From NCBI RefSeq assembly GCF_036075115.1, contig NZ_CP107958.1, positions 8,804,001 to 8,868,000 on the forward strand: 64,000 nucleotides of DNA, written 5' to 3'. Under the pieces are notes generated by a model. That model saw only the letters and a program-made list of their open reading frames with translations. It was not told the origin of the DNA and made no database searches. A program made the position numbers and the translations under genes. Shown here one piece after another: positions 60,916 through 64,000 of the stretch; the first letter of the stretch is position 1, and each line of letters opens with the position of its first letter. This DNA comes from Streptomyces sp. NBC_00377 (GTDB taxonomy: Bacteria; Actinomycetota; Actinomycetes; Streptomycetales; Streptomycetaceae).

Positions 60916-61749
60916 TCAGCGCAGTCCGCTGAAGAGGTCGTTCTCGGGCACGGCCGCGCCGGTGGCGTCCTGGACGCGTACGAAAGTCTCGACGCCCATG
61001 AGCTCGGTGAACCTTTCCTGGCCCATTTTGAGGAAGAAGATGTTCTCTCCCTGGCTGGCGTGGGCGGCGAGCGCATCGTACTTCTGGCCGCCGAACTCGC
61101 TGGTGTCCACCCAGGTGGTGATCTCGTCGTCGGGGAGTCCGATCTCGGCGATCGCGGCGGCCTCGGCGGGATCCGGCTCCCGCGCGTCCGCATCGAACTC
61201 GCGCATGACCTCCCCGAACCGCTGCATCATCGAGCGGGGCGCCGTCGTCCAGTACACCTTCGGTGTCAGCGCGGTCATCGTCAGCGCCGCCATCGTGATG
61301 CGGTTGGCCTGGATGTGGTCGGGGTGGCCGTAGAAGCCGTTCTCGTCATAGGTGACGACCACATCGGGCTGGTAGTGCCGCATGAGTTCCGCGAGTCGTG
61401 CAGCGCCCTCCTGCACGGGTGTCTGCCAGAAGGATCCGGGGGCGTCATTGGTCGGCCAGCCCATCATCCCGGAGTCCGCGTAGTCCAGCATTTCCAGGTG
61501 ACCGACCTTCAGGACTTCACAACTCGCTTCCAGTTCCTGGCGGCGCAACAAGGCGACAGCGGCCGGATCGTGGCCGGGGTCGCCCGGCTTGACGCCTCCC
61601 GGTCCGTCACCGCAACCGCCGTCGGTGCATGTCACGAGAACCGTGCGGATGCCCTCCGCCGCGTACCGCGCGAGCACACCTCCTGTTCCCGTGGCCTCGT
61701 CGTCGGGGTGCGCGTGTACCGCCATGAGCGTCAAGGGCCGGTCATTCAT
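60916..61749 (-). CDS. PIG-L family deacetylase, Mca/MshB-like
   Basis: 277 aa from ATG 61749. Metal motif VHAHPDDEATGTGG (His, Asp, Asp), then VLVTCTDGGCGDGPGG, QELEASCEVLKVGHLEMLDY and YDENGFYGHPDHIQANRITM with the last His ligand. These match zinc deacetylases/amidases of mycothiol metabolism (MshB cleaves GlcNAc-Ins; Mca cleaves mycothiol S-conjugates). The longer middle region with GMMGWPTNDAPGSFWQ is Mca-like. It would act in the cytosol on thiol detoxification; the nearby two-Cys CsoR/CstR regulator fits a thiol-stress theme, but linkage is only positional. Confidence 0.88.
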   Translation of the reverse strand: MNDRPLTLMAVHAHPDDEATGTGGVLARYAAEGIRTVLVTCTDGGCGDGPGGVKPGDPGHDPAAVALLRRQELEASCEVLKVGHLEMLDYADSGMMGWPTNDAPGSFWQTPVQEGAARLAELMRHYQPDVVVTYDENGFYGHPDHIQANRITMAALTMTALTPKVYWTTAPRSMMQRFGEVMREFDADAREPDPAEAAAIAEIGLPDDEITTWVDTSEFGGQKYDALAAHASQGENIFFLKMGQERFTELMGVETFVRVQDATGAAVPENDLFSGLR

Positions 61750-62251
61750 GTGTCAGGTCCTCCTGTGCGAAAAAGCATCGGTCCGAGTCCGCGGCGGGCA
61801 CATGAGCGCTCGCCCTTCACCGTCGGATCTCGGATGCCGGACGATGGGGCTCACCGCAGGGCTGAGAGCCCGGAGCGCGGGGGCATCGCCACCTGGTTAC
61901 CGTGTTCCCCTCCCGCGCGGCACCGACCGGTCTTCGGCCGGTGCAACAACGACGGCCCGACCTGTTGTTCCCGCCGCACACCAGAACGCCCCGGGGCTTT
62001 CCCCTTGGCGAAGGCCCCGGCTCGCTGCACCGGGCCCGGGCCCCGGCAGGCCGATGCGCGCGTGCATGAAGACGGGAGTGGTCGCCGTGCGGTTCCCCCT
62101 GTGAGGCACGCAGGGCGGCGACGGCCCGGCAGGAACAGGCAGGAGAAGACGCAGCCTGCCCGGGTGCTGGGCGCCCGCCCGTGCCGATCGCGGTGACCGC
62201 CGCCTCCGGCGTTCGAGAGCGGGGCGCAGGAGACCGGATCAACTCGGTGAT
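61750..62251. other. 502-bp intergenic region
   Basis: It lies between the deacetylase start and the stop of the SMI1 gene, both minus. All frames are Arg/Pro-rich without similarity to known families. Confidence 0.4.
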
Positions 62252-62887
62252 CTACGAACGGATCTCCCATGCGATGCAGGTCCTGCCGGAAGAGTGCGTG
62301 AAGGTGGTGGGCCAGTAGTGCATGAACGCAGTGCCCGTTTCCAGAGCGTCTGTCACGGCCTCGACGAACTCGGTCAGGCTCGAGCCCCAGAGAGTGCCCT
62401 CCAGATCGCCGGAGCCGATACCCATCTCGAACACGTGTCCGTACGTGAGTCCCGGCCGGTGGTCGATGAACGCGACGCCTCCGTCGTTGGGCAGCGCGAA
62501 GGGCACACACTGGTGCAGATGGCCGGCGACGTCCTCTTCGTCCGAAAACTCGGGATCGTCATTGTCCTCATGGAGCTCCACGAGAATCTCGTGCATCGAC
62601 GCGATCTCAGCGGTGGAGACGAGCCGATGACTCAGCGGCAGAATGTCTCCGGCCGGGAAGACTTCTGACTCAGCTCCGATCTCCGGCTCGGCAACGCCGT
62701 TTCTGCGCTCCAGCAACCTCCTGAGCTGGGGATGGAGGGCGAAGCCCAGCTGTTCTTCCACCTCGGCGATCTCAGCGGCGGTTGCCGGAGGCCGAAGCGC
62801 GGCGTGATCCGCGGGCGAACGGGAAGCGAGCCACGATTCAAGGCGATCCCACGTCTGATCGAACGAGACAAGATCCGTCGATGTCAT
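62252..62887 (-). CDS. SMI1/KNR4-family protein
   Basis: 211 aa from ATG 62887. The SMI1/KNR4 signature is clear: ATAAEIAEVEEQLGFALHPQ, LRRLLERRNGVAEPE, FPAGDILPLSHRLVSTAEIA, CVPFALPNDGGVAFIDHRPG and WGSSLTEFVEAVTDAL. Family members are cell-wall regulators in yeast and immunity proteins against CDI/T7SS-type toxins in bacteria. No toxin gene is adjacent, so an orphan immunity role is possible. A truncated metalloprotease frame starts just upstream on the other strand. Confidence 0.88.
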   Translation of the reverse strand: MTSTDLVSFDQTWDRLESWLASRSPADHAALRPPATAAEIAEVEEQLGFALHPQLRRLLERRNGVAEPEIGAESEVFPAGDILPLSHRLVSTAEIASMHEILVELHEDNDDPEFSDEEDVAGHLHQCVPFALPNDGGVAFIDHRPGLTYGHVFEMGIGSGDLEGTLWGSSLTEFVEAVTDALETGTAFMHYWPTTFTHSSGRTCIAWEIRS

Positions 62888-62921
62888 GGGCAGAAGATAG
62901 ACGGCGGGTCTGACAGCGAGG

Positions 62922-63185
62922 TTGCAGGATGGCAAGTTCCTCCGCTGGGAGCCGGGTACGGTCCTGAGGTACTGCGTCCTGCGCAGGACCTTCCCGGAGC
63001 GGGACTGGTACGAGTCGGTCGTCGAGAACATGCGGCATGCCGCCGGCGACTGGTCGGCGACCTGTGGCGTGCAGTTCGAGCACGTCGAGGCCGCCGACGA
63101 AAGCGATTCACTGCGGCCGCCGGAAGTCGTCTTCCCGGTACGGCATCTCGACTCAGGGGACCAGTTCATCGCTACCCGGGCAGCT
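62922..63185 (+). pseudogene. N-terminal remnant of a matrixin-type zinc metalloprotease
   Basis: From TTG 62922 the frame reads MQDGKFLRWEPGTVLRYCVL, RRTFPERDWYESVVENMRHA, AGDWSATCGVQFEHVEAADE and LRPPEVVFPVRHLDSGDQFI. This is the beginning of actinobacterial matrixin-like proteases, where a WPxGTVLRYCVL strand leads to the zinc site. The frame departs after about residue 88 and lacks HExxHxxGxxH, so the product would be inactive. It runs into the stop region of the convergent ABM gene. Confidence 0.55.
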
Positions 63186-63228
63186 TGGCGGGACGGCGCT
63201 TGCCGCACCAGGAGGCGACTTCGGCTGG

Positions 63229-63609
63229 TCAGCCTGCTGTCGGGCTCCGCAGGGCCTGGGCTCGCATGAACCCGTGGCTCCGTTCCACTTTCGCGACGTG
63301 CAACGTGTAGCTCTGGTACCACTCGGCTCGCCCACGCTTTTGCGCTGCTCGGTGCTCGGCGTTGGTCCGCCACTCCGTGAGAGCGTCGGCGTCCCGGAAG
63401 TACCCGACGGTGATGCCCAGCCCGCCAGGAGTCTGCGCGTGGTCCATCCCCAGGAATCCCGGGACGTCCTTCACCAGGTCTTCCATGCGGGCGTTGGTCT
63501 CGCTGTAGCCGCTCTGTTCCTGGGCTCGCACCGTAGTGAAGACAGCTACATAGTAGGGGGGTTCATAGGCTTCGACGGGCGTGACAGAACCTTCCGGGTG
63601 ATCGCTCAT
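63229..63609 (-). CDS. antibiotic biosynthesis monooxygenase (ABM) domain protein
   Basis: 126 aa from ATG 63609. YYVAVFTTVRAQEQSGYSET, MEDLVKDVPGFLGMDHAQTP, GGLGITVGYFRDADALTEWR and NAEHRAAQKRGRAEWYQSYT trace the ferredoxin-like ABM fold, with the F.DADAL.EWR and HR/AEWY motifs of that family. ABM proteins act as dimers in quinone-forming oxidation or haem degradation; here the substrate is unknown. The upstream frame extension to 63765 is not coding-like. Confidence 0.87.
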   Translation of the reverse strand: MSDHPEGSVTPVEAYEPPYYVAVFTTVRAQEQSGYSETNARMEDLVKDVPGFLGMDHAQTPGGLGITVGYFRDADALTEWRTNAEHRAAQKRGRAEWYQSYTLHVAKVERSHGFMRAQALRSPTAG

Positions 63610-63634
63610 GGCGTCACCGTAAGGCGGGACGTGC

Positions 63635-64000
63635 TCAACGATCCAGCGTCTTTCCGGACCGGAATACCTGAAGGATCGCGCTCCGGAGCCCGCCTCCATG
63701 ACAGGGCCACGGGCCTGCGCCGCCCAGTATGCGCCGTTGAGATCGACGGCGACGACGCTGCGCAAGCCCTCCGGGCGTTCCTTCGGGGCGGGAACCGCCG
63801 CGCCTCAGGCGTGCGAGCACGTCGACCAGGCCGTAGGCGCAGCGTGCGATCTCGCAGTTCGGCAGGGTAGACAGCTGCTCGACGGTCCGGATGACCCTGC
63901 CGTCGACGCGTTCGACGACCGAGAGGGGCACCCCGAGGACGTCGTCCGCGGACCCGAAGGCCACGACACGGGTCACCGGGACGTCACTGGCCGGCCGGCT
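63635..64000 (-). pseudogene. fragment of a phosphotransferase (APH-type) gene, runs off the right edge
   Basis: Reading inward from the window edge the frame gives SDVPVTRVVAFGSADDVLGV, PLSVVERVDGRVIRTVEQLS and CEIARCAYGLVDVLARLR. This matches the N-lobe of aminoglycoside-phosphotransferase-like kinases (VPVPRVVAxxxDxSVLGxPFxVxExVDGxVxR). Similarity stops near 63803, where LHAVD would be expected; the remaining frame to 63635 is Arg/Gly-rich, and the catalytic HGD and DFG-like motifs are missing. The gene starts beyond the window. Confidence 0.55.

Noticed and set aside
1..64000. tRNA, rRNA, CRISPR arrays, prophage modules or transposase genes
   Set aside because: None were recognised on reading both strands; both mobile elements found are non-coding.

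Overview
The window is high-GC (about 70%) actinobacterial DNA. GTG starts are frequent, RBSs are GGAGG-like, and the gene content (SapA-like exoprotein, several SpoIIE-type phosphatases, a SigB/SigF-family sigma factor, TerD, Ku, MmyB-type regulator pieces, VOC proteins) points to Streptomyces or a close relative. Apart from kdp there is almost no housekeeping content. The many small regulator/enzyme pairs and gene remnants suggest an accessory region, possibly a chromosome arm (inference).

Layout. 0-4 kb: a cut-off SnoaL-like gene divergent from an ECF41-type sigma factor with a perfect inverted repeat between them, a VOC protein, and a stand-alone type III polyketide synthase whose TAG stop lies in the terminal repeat of a 196-bp MITE-like element. 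4-11 kb: three SpoIIE-family phosphatases and a SigB/SigF-family sigma factor, i.e. partner-switching stress signalling; a fourth phosphatase lies at 58-60 kb and a lone anti-sigma-type ATPase at 35.3 kb. 11.2-16.3 kb: a broken SMI1/KNR4 gene, then kdp (27-aa ORF, kdpF, kdpA, kdpB, kdpC) without kdpDE; kdpA carries a 42-bp palindromic repeat in frame. 16.5-25.7 kb: SGNH hydrolase, TerD, a Gly-rich-tailed unknown, an APC permease, an MFS transporter with a coupled small ORF, and a secreted erythromycin-esterase-like protein. 26-29 kb: MMPL transporter divergent from a DUF302 gene, with two CsoR-type palindromes between them. 29.3-31.1 kb: SDR and alpha/beta hydrolase behind two TetR-type palindromes. 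31.5-42.6 kb: VOC, macrolide-type glycosyltransferase, MarR pair, anti-sigma ATPase, PhyH/AraC locus, S8 protease lipoprotein, an unknown, a secreted repeat protein and a methyltransferase. 43-50 kb: GH29 fucosidase, SapA, VOC, and a TetR gene next to a DHA2 efflux gene broken by a short deletion. 50-54 kb: an intact SDR among XRE/MmyB and carboxymuconolactone-decarboxylase pieces, then a GlxA-type regulator and a metallo-beta-lactamase-fold gene ending in a second MITE-like element. 54-64 kb: Ser/Thr kinase, Ku, PAS-GAF phosphatase, CsoR/CstR-type regulator, PIG-L deacetylase, SMI1 protein, ABM monooxygenase and several truncated remnants.

Two regulons can be read directly from shared operators. 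(1) The regulator at 60.06 kb has the ATACCC...GGGTAT palindrome in its own promoter, as does the divergent MMPL/DUF302 promoter 32 kb away; it lacks the CsoR copper-binding His, so a CstR-like sulfur-sensing role is a reasonable guess. (2) The TetR at 49.74 kb has AAACCGATCGGTTT in its own promoter; the same motif is doubled before the broken efflux gene and before the SDR/hydrolase operon at 29.4 kb.

No tRNA, rRNA, CRISPR array, transposase or phage module was recognised.
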